From: Chaetoderma sp. LZ-2023a
Lineage: Eukaryota > Mollusca > Caudofoveata > Chaetodermatida > Chaetodermatidae
Direction: 5' to 3'
Assembly: GCA_034401795.1 (NCBI GenBank)
Contig: CM067359.1
Location: forward strand, 141,725,278 to 141,789,277
DNA length: 64,000 bases
A program made the position numbers and the translations under genes. The notes beneath the pieces were generated by a model, which was not told the origin of the DNA, made no database searches, and saw only the letters and a program-made list of their open reading frames with translations. Each line of letters starts with the position of its first letter. The first letter of the stretch is position 1. Below, piece by piece: positions 45,364-56,505 of the stretch.

Positions 45364-47020
45364 CACCTGTGCAAAAGTTAAGCACCAGCAAAAACAATAG
45401 AACGTAGAAACATGATGGTACAACTAGGCTGCCATACTTTTTGTCCCCGCGTTAGCTGACATAATTCCAAGTACGAAATGCACATGCATGCATGACTTCA
45501 CGCCGCTTGATGTCCGTGCGTGGCGGGAAACAGCACACGTGTTCAGTTATGTAAAAGTCCAGTTTGAGGTGTAGAACATTACATACAGATTTAGGCGACA
45601 AGATTAGGAATTTTGTGTTCATGACCGTGGTTTATTTGTACAGAGAGAATTAGCTCTTGATTGTGAACCGCTATGGCAAGACGAAGGTTAAGTGATCGTG
45701 TGAAATGGCAAATCATAGGCATGCATACCACTGGTATGTCATGCAGAGAGATTGGCAGACAGCTGAACATTAACCATACTGTAATCAGTCGTTTGATTGC
45801 AAAACATGGGCAGACTAACGAGGTGAAGGACAGGCATAGATCTGGAAGACCGAAGAAGACTACTGCCCGTGATGATCGAGCCCTAGTACGCCTTGTTAGG
45901 AGATCTCCATTCACCAACAGCAGAGTGCTCAGCCAGCAATGGGAAACGCGCAATAGAGTGTCAATGTCTACCGTCAAAAGGAGACTGTATGCTGCTGGCA
46001 TGAAAGCTAGGAGACCTGTCAGACGTCCTCTCCTCACTGCACACCACAAAGAGGAGCGTCTGAGGTGGTGCAACGAAAGAAGACACTGGAACATGAGATC
46101 CTGGAGACGGGTACACTGGTCCGATGAAAGTCGGTTCCTGCTTCATGCCACAGATGGTCGAACTCGTGTATGGAGGTCCAGACACACGGCGTATGACCAA
46201 CGCAACATCATGGAAGAAGTTCCATTTGGTGGAGGTTCCGTTATGATATGGGGGTGCATCTCATTTGATTGTAAGCTGGATCTGTTGACTGTACCTGGAA
46301 CACTAAATGGACAAAGATATCAAGATTCCATACTGGATAGAGTTGTGGTCCCTCATTTTGTAAATCATGCACCTGGAACCCACCCTATATTCATGGATGA
46401 CAACGCCCGACCACATCGTGCTAGAGCTGTGCATGAATACCTCTGCCAGAATGCCATCGAAACCCTACCATGGCCAGCAAGGAGCCCTGACATGAACCCT
46501 ATTGAGCATATCTGGGACATTCTGGGAAACATGGTGAGAAGGAGGGATCCTCCTGTGCAGAACCTACAGGAATTAACAGACGCACTCCATCTTGAATGGC
46601 AACGAATACCACAATGGCGTATCAGTCGGTTGGTGACCAGCATGACACGTCGTGTCCAGGCCATCATCCAGGCACAAGGTGGATATACCCGGTATTAATA
46701 ATGACAGTCTCAAACTCGTGCACAGATGTTAAACTTCGTTTTCAGACACCATTAATGACAATCTAGCCACGTGTGTCAACTGTAGGGCAATAGTTGTCAG
46801 TTGTGTCAACGTAACCATATTCAGGCCTCGTTTTCAAGTTCAAACAAAAACATACAGTGTTTCCCCACCATCATAATCAGCATTCCTCTAGTTGCATTAT
46901 TACCTCTTGCACTAAGATGGATGGGTACATAAATGTTTATGCTATTGCTTTCTTCATAGCACATGAATATACCCTCGCATGTGCGTAAAAATAGGGTGGT
47001 GCTTAACTTTTGCACAGGTG
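45364..47020 (+). mobile_element. Tc1 transposon, intact (Tc1-B)
   Basis: 1657 bp, same 24-bp inverted repeats and TA borders as Tc1-A, differing by scattered substitutions only. The left flank (CCAACAGTTTACTATA) matches an unoccupied satellite unit at about 43698 (CCAACAATTTACTATATTCG), which gives an internal empty-site control for the insertion. Confidence 0.95.
45673..46698 (+). CDS. Tc1 transposase, full length (Tc1-B)
   Basis: 341 residues, all catalytic residues kept (Asp151, Asp243, Glu278). Compared with Tc1-A I see about seven substitutions: P54H, T140N, R171H, R258C, R325T, V331I, V332I. P54H is next to the SGRP hook and R258C lies in the DDE core; either could reduce activity. 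The rest are mild. Start and end as in Tc1-A. Confidence 0.95.
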   Translation: MARRRLSDRVKWQIIGMHTTGMSCREIGRQLNINHTVISRLIAKHGQTNEVKDRHRSGRPKKTTARDDRALVRLVRRSPFTNSRVLSQQWETRNRVSMSTVKRRLYAAGMKARRPVRRPLLTAHHKEERLRWCNERRHWNMRSWRRVHWSDESRFLLHATDGRTRVWRSRHTAYDQRNIMEEVPFGGGSVMIWGCISFDCKLDLLTVPGTLNGQRYQDSILDRVVVPHFVNHAPGTHPIFMDDNARPHRARAVHEYLCQNAIETLPWPARSPDMNPIEHIWDILGNMVRRRDPPVQNLQELTDALHLEWQRIPQWRISRLVTSMTRRVQAIIQAQGGYTRY

Positions 47021-47900
47021 TATATATTCAGTATTAGAATCTCAGTTTGTAATCAATTTTTTTTAATACATATATCTGTGCTTTTGCACGATTCTACCAG
47101 CAAGTAATTTGGTAGTATGTTGTTACATATTCGCCATATGGCCCCATTGTAATATGGTTGGTTCACATTCACCACATTCAGATAGGCGTCGATATGTCCT
47201 GACATATCGCTCATAATGGGTTCGGCCCAGAATATCACCATATGTTTAGATAGGTATAGGCATAAGCTTACGACGTAGTGAGATTTTAAAATTTCGTAAC
47301 GTAAATAAGCTCAAACTTTGGATAATTCATGGTTTTCATTGCAATACGTTCACCCCCAGAATTTCACCCACAAATACTTATAGGAAATATGCTAGTTGTA
47401 TTTCGAATTAAAAAAAATTCTACTGGGATCGTAATTTCATAGTACACAATTAAATACCGAAAATTGGCGCAAATTCTGTCAGATCAACGATTTTCTGTAC
47501 CACACTGTTTGCAATAGGTTCGACCCCAGAAGTTCACCCATATGGTTAGATACGTATATGAATACGCTAATAAAGTATCAAAGGTTTAAAAAATGTTTAC
47601 TATGCAGTAATTTCGTCATATGCAATTTAGTAGTGGCACACCATTGTCAAATTCCAATAATGTACTATATTCGGTACAAGAATATCTCTACATGCCTTGT
47701 AGCCGGTTTTAGAACATAAGGCCATGTAGAACTCACTATGTTCTCATGCTGTGCGAAATATTGTAATAATTCTACCACCAAGTATTTATTATAGTAATGT
47801 GAAAATATTTCTATATATCCCATATTATTAGCCGCGTGTACTGGTAGAACCTGACTTATGAGGCTAATACCCTAATATTTGCACATATGGTGAACAAGAT
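47021..47900 (+). repeat. R165 satellite array, block 4
   Basis: About five more degenerate units after Tc1-B, e.g. GGTTGGTTCACATTCACCAC (47157), GGGTTCGGCCCAGAATATCA (47219) and GGTTCGACCCCAGAAGTTCA (47518). The pattern fades by about 47.9 kb. Confidence 0.7.
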
Positions 47901-47999
47901 CGTCATCATTACAACGGTTGAGGCCAATTTTGGCCTTTTTGTCTAGCAAAAATATTTGATTTAATAGTTTGTCACTGTTTCCAGTAAAGATATCGTTTA

Positions 48000-48235
48000 A
48001 TAGGTGACATAGATATGATAGCTAAATGAAACAGATTACGATGTTTCCCACTGGGTCTTCAGTCAGAATGTTTTCTACTATATCATTTTCGTTGGAGAAA
48101 ACTAGGTTCACGGTATTTGATCTATCCTGGCCACTTAACTTTGTTGAAAAGGTTATCTGACGGTACAGATCGGGGTCCTGTATTGCATCAAAATATAGTT
48201 GCTTTGTGCATTTCACTAGTATTGCAGTGTATATT
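48000..48235 (-). pseudogene. LINE endonuclease fragment
   Basis: Minus-strand frame 48216-48022: QLYFDAIQDPDLYRQITFST, then KLSGQDRSNTVNLVFSNEND and IVENILTEDPVGN. The order 'FxDxIxDxxLxQxxxxPTR...LDLVFSNE...V' is characteristic of APE-type endonucleases of CR1/jockey-like LINEs. No other domain of the element is visible around it. Confidence 0.65.
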
Positions 48236-49600
48236 TCACCAATATATTTCCGGGTAATAAGCTCTTCGCGTCTGTTTAAGAAGGTATCAAGATTTAGGTT
48301 TAAAATATTCTTTACAGGTTTTCTTTAATATGTTTGGATGGGTGGCAGGGTCTGTACTGCTTCTTGCGCTGATTTTCTACTGACTGGCTTGCCAGCTCTG
48401 TTGGTTTCTTTATCTTTACAAGTTGTTGATACCTAATGACCCAAATTTGATCTGTTACACTCTGTTGATGCAGTAGTGCAATTTTTTCTCATCACTGGCT
48501 GCTCTTAATTGTGTCTGTTCCTCCCTCTGTTAAGGAGTTTGGCCTGGAGAAAAAGGATGAATGGAAAAATTGTTGGACTGACCAAAAATATAGGCTGCTT
48601 TTCCTAGCCCATAGCTAATAGTGCCCATATGTTTTTGCAAGAAATATTCCTTCTTTTGTGTTTATTGTATGCCTTTATATAACTTCATTTTTTCATGAAA
48701 CGGTTGAGTTTATTCTCAGAATTATAATAACCTCGGGGCACGCTATTTACCATTGATGCCTTGCATCATTATGTGTACTTGTTTGATCTTTACTTACGCC
48801 TACATTTTGTACATTCAATGACGCCTTAAGTGCTGCCAGTGGCTATCGCTGACAGGCCCTACGGCGGCTGGGTACGATTTTTGTGTATATCGAAAATAAC
48901 TTCTGTATTAAGTCGACTATCAGTAGTCGCAGAAGTCCATAATACGGACTTCTGGTAGTAGCATTATATTATATCATTGGTCAAACAGAACGGAACTGAT
49001 GTTAATCCAGTGGATCTAATGCACGCCGTTTCAAATGATGTTGCTGAAAAGCTAACCCTGCCTGTCATAGACGGCAAACACGGGGGCTCCTGCCCCATTA
49101 GAAAGTACAATCTTGCAAACTAGTAACAATAAGAGTCGCACCAGCAGCGGCGGTGGTGGCGGCGGCAGCGGCAGGTAACGAAGAGGAAGGAAAGAGTGAA
49201 CAAAAAGAGGAAAGAAAAAAGGGGCAGAGTCCAAGGCAAATTAAAGTAGCGGAGAGTGAATGCGGTGAAGCGGTACCCGATACTTCGTAGTAGATATTAT
49301 TGAGATGTTGTCAGTTTCAGACGTAAGGCATAAAAAGCTGCGCTATTAAACAGCACTCCATCACTAGCTAGAGAATCGTAAACAAGTGTATTTCACTGAT
49401 AAATAACAGCCGCGGTGATTACGTAAAATTTATAGCCATGGTTTACTAACACCGCGCGTGCGTACGTGCGTGGGTGGGTGGGTGGGTGGGTGTGTGTGTA
49501 AACGGGGTAGGGTCAAGGGTAGGCTGGATCTAGGGTATGGAGTTTTCAGAGAAATCGTATCGTATACAATTTTCAGCCGTATGTAATATGAATCTAGACT
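48236..49600. other. No gene recognised; small hairpins and GGC/GGTG-rich tracts
   Basis: Includes an 8-bp hairpin AGAAGTCC / GGACTTCT (48929-48952), a GGCGGCGGT-type tract (49140-49172) and a GTGGGTGGG tract (49468-49497). A minus-strand Pro/Leu-rich frame over the GGC tract is low-complexity and not called. Confidence 0.5.
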
Positions 49601-49625
49601 CCTGCATGAGGTCTGTGGGTGGTTA

Positions 49626-49730
49626 GTCCGAGTCTGCTCTCACTCAATCCACCCTTGTCACAGATATTTGGGCCGTCAGTCTTTCCAAATATCTGTCATA
49701 GGAGTCGGTTGAGCTAGAGCAGACTCGGAC
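49626..49730. repeat. Nested perfect inverted repeat (cruciform-type)
   Basis: Outer 15-bp perfect arms GTCCGAGTCTGCTCT (49626-49640) and its complement (49716-49730); inner 12-bp perfect arms ACAGATATTTGG (49660-49671) and its complement (49685-49696). Immediately downstream a third hairpin, TATGTAGGT-AGG-ACCTACATA (about 49775-49795) within longer GGTGGGT/ACCCACC arms, follows. Looks like a fold-back element; family unknown. Confidence 0.75.
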
Positions 49731-49809
49731 AAGTGGGTGATATGTCATGGTTGATTTTGGTGGGTAGGCATATTATGTAGGTAGGACCTACATACAACCC
49801 ACCAAACCA

Positions 49810-50600
49810 CTCTCCCCACCACTAGCATGGATGGGTGTGGTTCAATCCACGGTCCACCCAGTCAGAATAAGAGATGGTGTGACAAAACAAACACGGACTT
49901 GAATGGGAGGGTGGGTTTGTTGGATGCTAATCAGACGGTTGTATAGAAATTCTGTTGACCATTAATTTAGCAAAATGGGGAACTTTTAAAGAGCAGATTC
50001 AATAATAAAAGAATAACATGATAGCAGGGTGCTTAATGTTTGTCACAGATTCTTTAATACGTCCGCGATTGTGTACATGTGTGTCCGAGGTTCGTCCATC
50101 CGCCGAATTCGTGAATGGCGCCGCTTGGGTACGAAAATACATGAATATCAAATCCTGCAAACAAGATACAAAAAAATGTTTTACAATATAAATACATATT
50201 TTGTTGAATATGGAAACTAATTTGATTGGGAACTGTTGCTTGTCTGTTTGTCTGCCTTGAAATTGAGAGATGACCTATTCTTGGACTTCATATATGCCCT
50301 TAGAGCTATAGACCTATAGGCGCATAGCTGCCTAACCCGTCACTTCATCAATGAATCAAATATCATACAGCGTGATTGACATATACTCAGCTTGACTGGT
50401 ATGGCCTCTATTCACGCGGCATTGACGACCAATATCGGGCCAATTTGGCCCATTGATGGCCCAATAACCTGCGTAATCAGGAAAATAATCTATCTGGAGT
50501 GTAAACTTTAACAGTGCCGTTATTATTACAGAACTAACTATACGGTTTGAGTCACTTTTCTTAACGCTTTGACCACCAGAGGCCAGAAATTACAAATTAT
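49810..50600. other. No recognisable feature
   Basis: A weak FB1-like phrase (TATGGAAACTAATTTGATTG, about 50209) is the only repeat signal. Confidence 0.5.
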
Positions 50601-50604
50601 TTAT

Positions 50605-50710
50605 GATGTAAGGAATATTATGTGGAGTATTTTGGAAATTAATTTGACTAAGAGCTGTTGATGCCATAGGCAGCAACAGTCTCCACTCGAATTAGTTTGA
50701 AAAGAAGCTG
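50605..50710 (+). repeat. FB1 fold-back core
   Basis: Arms TTTGACTAAGAGCTGTTGATG and a complementary GCAACAGTCTCCACTCGAAT around GCCATAGGCAG. No head or tail. Confidence 0.6.
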
Positions 50711-51950
50711 GTGCACTGCAATTTTCAGCGCTAACGGATTAATAAAGAGCCAGCAGGAACCACGGCATTTTCGCAATCGGCATGGTAAAATTGTGTAAAT
50801 ATTCAGAAAATTACCAACACTTTTACAAAAGAATTGGGACAGTCTTTGTTGTTAGAATTCGGGGTTTTCATCAAATAATTCATGATAATTTTTCACTTAA
50901 TCATTGTCGCGCTGACAGGCTTGTATATCACGTGACGTTATTATCCTCGTCTCTACCACCACTGGCACTGCAAGTGCATGTGTTTTTGTTTGGTAGCGTG
51001 TTTGCCGATGCGGTGTAGGAGGAGGAGGAGGAGGCCGCTGGGATTTTTGTCAATTATCATAACCCATATCCTTCGATAAACGATAACCGAAACTAAAACA
51101 AGGAAGGTCATCTAGGTCACGAGCGGTATTATGAGAGCAGTATAACTGAAAGTTGTTGCTGCGTAATAACAACAACATTCAGCAGCACTTATCTCAAAAG
51201 TACCTTTAATTACTCCTCTTGAATCAGTTACGGGTGAATTAGTCTGACATTCAACAGATCATTTTCTGAGTAAACCCCAACCAGCCGGAAACAAATACAC
51301 TAATCGAGCACACATCTGCTTCTAACATTGCCGAAACTACTCGTCAGGAATACAGGGAATGCTTGTCGAGATTTGCATGCAGACTGTTTACGTTTTAACC
51401 TTCAACAGTACACGTTAGAAAACTCTCATTCCCGTCCACGTGGGGTCTTTGTGGACCACAAAGATACTTAATTCTATAGTATTTGTACTATTTTCTAAAA
51501 CTGTATCATTTATCTTTCTAAGATACTGGGTCAGTGCCAGGATGTGCATAGTCATTAACACAACACCCACATTGTTCATATCAGATATTATTGTCATATA
51601 TAGAACATGAATGAAACGTGACTTTTTGTCAATAAACATAAATTTTATGTTTTACTAATTTTTGTTGGACGAAGTTACCTTATATCTTACCTAGTTAATG
51701 TTCAATGGTTGTGGATATAGAAATAAGACACATACCGGCCAATATTACTATAGTAGGCCCTAATTGGCAACCAAAGCAAATACCCACTTATACATGACTG
51801 CGGTCCACCTGGACCAGTTAGGCAATATTGGGAATGTCAGAATGCTAAAACAATCCCATATTTTAGTAAAACTAAAACATGTAGCAAACACGATAACAGA
51901 CACATATTTAGAATTATATCATTAAAGATTTAGATAATCATTCTTAAATG
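50711..51950. other. No recognisable feature
   Basis: Short open frames on both strands (for example 50782-51018 +, 51415-51639 -) have no family resemblance that I can see. A GGA-rich tract lies at about 51017-51035. Confidence 0.45.
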
Positions 51951-51954
51951 TTGG

Positions 51955-52500
51955 GATAGCAGTTCTACAGGTATTCCTCACAACCACTCCTGTGGGTAGA
52001 GTGGTCAGCACACACATGGTTTCCACAAGATGTGCAGTTTTAGCGAACTTTCCTGTCAGCCCTTTTTGGGCAAATATAGCATCGTTTCTTGGTTGCTGGC
52101 CCACCCCCGGCAGCATGCTGGCTCAGATCAAACCGGTCACTGATATACAAAAGCAAATTTTACACCTTGCTGTAAAGCTCTGGGATTATGAAGATGTTTA
52201 TGAAGGAGTTCATTGACACGACTTTCACCTAACTCACAGAGAAAGACACGGCGGCGACTAAGTCATTTCTGATTTTGCCAGATGTGAACATTGCAGGGCC
52301 GCACTACACATACTTCTATACCAGCTACATCTAGACTGTTGAAGAACAAACGTCAAGGGCCATTCGTTAGTTTTTCGTTTTACAGAATAGATGAAAACCA
52401 GATGATCCATGTTGTCAACGCCCCCTTTGTTAGCATTGTAGCGGGTGATTATTTCTGGTTTACACATCTCACCTTCAACGGATTTATCATGATGCATCGA
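51955..52500 (-). pseudogene. Decayed piggyBac transposase, C-terminal part
   Basis: On the minus strand 52490-52370 reads CKPEIITRYNANKGGVDNMD then FIYSVKRKTNEWPLTFVL, the conserved piggyBac block following the last catalytic Asp (GGVDxMD and Y..KR.T..W). Further along, in another frame (about 52108-51965), KKRCYICPKRADRKVR, an in-frame TAA, then NCTSCGNHVCADHSTHRSGC gives the C-terminal Cys-rich zinc finger (CxxC...CxxC...CxxH). The two blocks are separated by frame breaks. The core with the first two Asp residues is absent. Confidence 0.8.
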
Positions 52501-52639
52501 AGAAATAGTAGCCTACGGTAAGTCGTCCAGAAAACCCAAACGCTGTGGATCGTCGTGGGTACGATTGGGCCCCGTTTAAATTTGTAAAAAAAATTTAGTA
52601 GACCTGTTTTGAAACACATCAGCTTTCCATGTAGTCAAA

Positions 52640-53255
52640 ACGAGGCTAATCTCGTCTCAAATGTTGTATTGTTACCGATCGCGTATGGTTTATAGATTCC
52701 ATGTCAGTCATATCCTGTCACATTCCCTTATCTGTATCATAATTATCTTCTTTGTAATATCGCGTAAATGTTGAACAGTGATTGCCGCCATTTTGTCTCC
52801 CCAAGCTATAGTGCGTGATGTCATGTATGTGCCAATGCATTACAGTATTTGTTATATAATACTCATCTTGTTCAATATTTTGGAACTAATTTGACTGGAA
52901 GTTGTTGTTGCCTATGGCAGCAACAACTTCCAGTCAAATTAGTTTCAAAATATTCAACAACTTACCTCTATGGTGGCTTTTACACTACATTGTCAAACTA
53001 TAGATGGCACCTCTCTGACTGAGCGTTTATACCGATGCAGACACATTAGCATTTTTGTGATCGGTTGAAAAGTAAATTATGGCAGCCATCATAGGGTGTA
53101 GAAATGTACCAACATTTAGCTACTAAAGTCTGAATATCTTTCTTTAGCTGGATGATAAAAAGCTTAAAATTACCTGCATAGTTTATGAGAGGCATATTAG
53201 ATCACCTGAATAACTATCAAGAGATGAGATTAGTTATCCTTTAAGTGTCATGTCA
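52640..53255 (+). repeat. 0.6-kb dispersed repeat, copy 1 (contains FB1 core)
   Basis: Closely parallels 55935-56505: CATATCCTGTCACATTCCC, TGTAATATCGCGTAAATGTT, an FB1 hairpin core (52870-52965, perfect long arms TTTGACTGGAAGTTGTTGTT / complement), GCAGCCATCATAGG and a closing AGATGAGATTAGTTATCCTT. Confidence 0.75.
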
Positions 53256-53396
53256 TGACAACTACATGAAATAAGAAACATTACTAACCATTTTTTAATA
53301 AAATACCTCACCAAATATACCTTCGGGGTCCGCCTGGATCCTAAGTGTACTGATGCCATTTATTGACGAAATTTGGTCAGGAATATCAATATATTT

Positions 53397-53545
53397 GAAT
53401 GTCCATTTATAGGTAACAAGATTATTTTTTGGAAATTTACCACTAGAATCCTGGCTCGATTATCGAGCCTGTCATTCACTCTCTTGGCCTTCAAATGGTC
53501 ATTCCTCTAGATCAGGGTAGATGGCGGTTTTCACCAGCGTCGCCC
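53397..53545. mobile_element. FB2 fold-back MITE, truncated
   Basis: Contains AAATTTACCACTAGAATCC, TGGCTCGATTATCGAGCC and CTTCAAATGGTCATTCCTCT; ends eroded and no TTAA pair. Confidence 0.65.
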
Positions 53546-53589
53546 TGGAAAGGTTATAGGCTCATGGTAGATCTGAAATGTTTGGATGC

Positions 53590-54125
53590 GCAAATGGATG
53601 AATAAAATCTGTCACTCAAGCAAAAGACGTCATAATAAATTAGGTCGCATGCGTCAAAACGCATAATTTGTCAAAATGCGTATTGAATGATGTAGCCAAG
53701 TCTGGCATGAACCTTTAAAAGCCCATCAGCTGTACGAATTGTATGTCTTTACTATTTAATAAACATTATGTTGAGTATTTTGAAAGTAATTTAACTGGGC
53801 ACTTGATGCCATATTCAGCAACAGCACACAGTCAAATAAATGATGTAGCTAAGTCTGTCATGACCCGTTAAAAGCCCATCAATAAACATTATGTTGAGTG
53901 GTTTGAAACTAATTTGACTTAGTCCTGTTGCTGTCTATGACATCAACAGGACTAAGTCAAATTAGTTTCAAAATATTCAACAGGTTAGCTGTATAATTAC
54001 CATAAAATTGGGATTCTATGAATTCAGGGTGTATATAAATCGACCCAACACGTGCAAAGAATTGGCGGAGCTTAGCTGGACATGGGAATAGTTAGAAATG
54101 GATTCATCCATTAACTAAAAGCATT
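53590..54125 (+). repeat. Two FB1 fold-back repeats in tandem
   Basis: First copy: AGACGTCATAATAAATTAGG (53626), TGTACGAATTGTATGTCTTT (53732) and imperfect arms to 53835. The second restarts at about 53840 and has long arms (AAACTAATTTGACTTAGTCC / complement, 53907-53975), then TATAAATCGACCCAACACGT and GGAGCTTAGCTGGACATGGG. Confidence 0.75.
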
Positions 54126-54179
54126 TTATTTTATGCCACGTGACTGAACATGTCATTTATATTACATATTGATACCATT

Positions 54180-54545
54180 CTATGGCTAACAAATTTTAAC
54201 ACATCAATGGACCTTTCCATAGTAAGCGGCGTGTAGGATGTCGTCAAAATCATTACATCATAAATGATTCAAACTCTTAAAAGTCCGACACGTAAGAATT
54301 GTATGTTTTTAATATTTAATAAACATGCTGTTGAATATTTTGAAACTAATTTGACTGGGCGCTGTTGCTACATAGGCAGCAACAGCACCCAGTCAAATTA
54401 TTTCCCAAATATTCAACAGCTTACCTGTATAGTTTTCTGGAAATTGATAGTTAGGGAGTTCCAAGATCGATCGATCCCAACACGTGCGAGGTGTGGGTGA
54501 AACTAAGCTAGAGAGGGGCGGGGCATGGCTAAAAATGGAAAGATC
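54180..54545 (+). repeat. FB1 fold-back repeat, well preserved
   Basis: Arms ATTTTGAAACTAATTTGACT...GGGCGCTGTTGCTAC (54336 on) and their complement, TACCTGTATAGTTTTCTGG, GATCCCAACACG and GGGGCGGGGCATGGCTAAAA. Short + open frames here are shadows. Confidence 0.8.
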
Positions 54546-54989
54546 CAGTTAATTTAACGTAGGCTTACTTATCATGACAAGTATTGCACACAAAACGCTC
54601 TACACTATATAATCTTCTAAAATCCGGATACTGAGGTAACGGTCGGTCTAACGGAAACTAAAACGAGTGGAATATGTAGGGCCTGCAATATGGCAGACAA
54701 ATTCTCATTCCTTCATGTATCGTTTTAACAACACGAGCGATTCTCATATCAAGTCTATTATGGACATCCGCGAGTAGGTATATTTGAAAGGACCAACATT
54801 GTTAGAATCGGCCCAGCGGTGCATGTGGTACTATGGATACTCAGATACTCAAAACATCCAGACGATTAAATATGCCTAACACTCAATCCAATGAAAAGAT
54901 CTTTTTGCAATGTGACAAAAACGTGAGGGCGATTGTTTGATTGTTCTTGTTCTCTGTAAATTATGTTTAGTATATGATAAAATTACAAT
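54546..54989. other. No recognisable feature
   Basis: AT-rich spacer without repeat or coding signal that I can support. Confidence 0.45.
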
Positions 54990-55370
54990 CGTAATGGAGG
55001 GATCCGATCTGCCACTCACGTAGCCGACATCAAAATCAAAATACGTCACTTATTTAGCTGACGTCACACTAAGATGATGTACGTTGGTCCGGCATGAACG
55101 GATTCGCGATAGTAACCTTCTGAATTGCATGGCCTTGTGAATTTACATGCTAATACATAGACAGCAAAAGCGCAGATTAAAATTGTTTCAAACTATTCTA
55201 AAGATTACCTGCATAATTATCCTGAATGGCAGTCTGATAATTCAGAGTTCACTGTGTTAAAGTCGATTCAAACAAAGTGGGCGATTAGTCCGAGTGGACA
55301 AAGTCGGCGACAAGCTAGCTTAGCTAGAAATGGGCGGGGCTTAGCTAGAAAGGCGTCCCTCTATTGTTCA
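54990..55370 (+). repeat. FB1 fold-back repeat, degenerate
   Basis: GGGATCCGATCTGCCACTCA (54999), GCTGACGTCACACTAAG (55057), weak arms, ATTACCTGCATAATTATCC and the tail GAAATGGGCGGGGCTTAGC (55326). Confidence 0.65.
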
Positions 55371-55790
55371 TCGTATGACGACCAATTTGACTGAAGGTTG
55401 TTACTCACTAATGTGGCCAGCAATCTTAGAATGGTGACACAATCTTGCGGAAGGTAGGCGATGGATTCCCGTCCCATGAAACGAGGTGGTGAGTTTTAGG
55501 CTCAAGGAAATTGTTTTCAATTTGAATTTCTTGAGTAGCAATGTCCTACTGGCTGTGTCTTAAAATAAACCCACATCAATCAATATGTCTGTATTTCATC
55601 TCATGTTATATATCATATCTTTTCGTTTTCAAAATACTGCAGGAATAAACCAACATCAAATACCATGGGGTACCAAGGGGGGGGGGGGGGGGACTAATTT
55701 TATTAGGGCCACCGGCTCCCTAAGCATCGTGTAACTACGCCGCTGTTGTTGTTGATTTGTGCAGCATTGAGCAAGAACTTCCAGCTAAAT
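55371..55790. other. Spacer with poly-G run
   Basis: Homopolymer G at 55677-55692. No gene or repeat recognised. Confidence 0.45.
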
Positions 55791-55934
55791 GGAGGATTCC
55801 ACTTTATCCATCAATCATATGACGTCATAATCAACTACGTGACGCGTAGGATGACGTCACGAATGGCGTCGTAGATAAGTTCGTCACGAACATTTAATTG
55901 ATGTACGAATTGTATGGCTTTACTATTCAAAGGA
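55791..55934 (+). repeat. FB1 head fragment with CRE palindromes
   Basis: TATGACGTCATAATCAACTA (about 55818), GGATGACGTCACGAATGG (55850) and GTACGAATTGTATGGCTTTA. It abuts the second 0.6-kb repeat copy and lacks the FB1 arms of its own. Confidence 0.7.
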
Positions 55935-56505
55935 ATGCTAATTTCCTCTCAAATGTTATATTGCACCGATAGATTATGGTTTATAGACTCCATTTCATTC
56001 ATATCCTGTCACATTCCCGTTTCTGTATCACAATTATCTGCTTTGTAATATCGCGTAAATGTTGAACAGTGATCGCCACCATTTTGTCTCCTCAAGTGAT
56101 AGTGTGTGATGGCATGTTAGTGCCAATGCATTAGATTCTTTGTTATGTAACACTCATCTCGTTGAATATTTTGAAACTAATTTGACTGGAACTTCCAGTT
56201 AAATTAGGTTCAAAATATTCAACAGCTTGCCTGTATGATTGCTTTTATACCACATTGCCAAACTATAGCTGGCAACTCTATGACTGTATATCCCGAGGCA
56301 GACATGCTAGGCTTTTTCTGATTGGTTGAAAAGTAAATCATGACAGCCATCATAGGCTGTAGAAATGTAGCAACATTTAGCTACTAAAGCCTGACTATCT
56401 TTCTTTGACGGGATGACAAAAGGCTTAAAATTACCCGCATAGTTTATGAGTGGCCTATTAGATCACCTGAATAGCTATCAAGAGATGAGATTAGTTATCC
56501 TTTAA
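55935..56505 (+). repeat. 0.6-kb dispersed repeat, copy 2
   Basis: Same order as 52640-53255. The FB1 core inside (56150-56230) has lost the loop and part of both arms (TTTGACTGGAACTTCCAGTTAAAT). Confidence 0.75.

Noticed and set aside
41866..47900. CRISPR-like array
   Set aside because: Units are degenerate, 150-185 bp, with no short identical repeats and unique spacers; this is a eukaryotic satellite.
49052..49234. 60-codon minus frame with poly-Pro and poly-Leu
   Set aside because: Translation of a GGC/GGT tract; low complexity.
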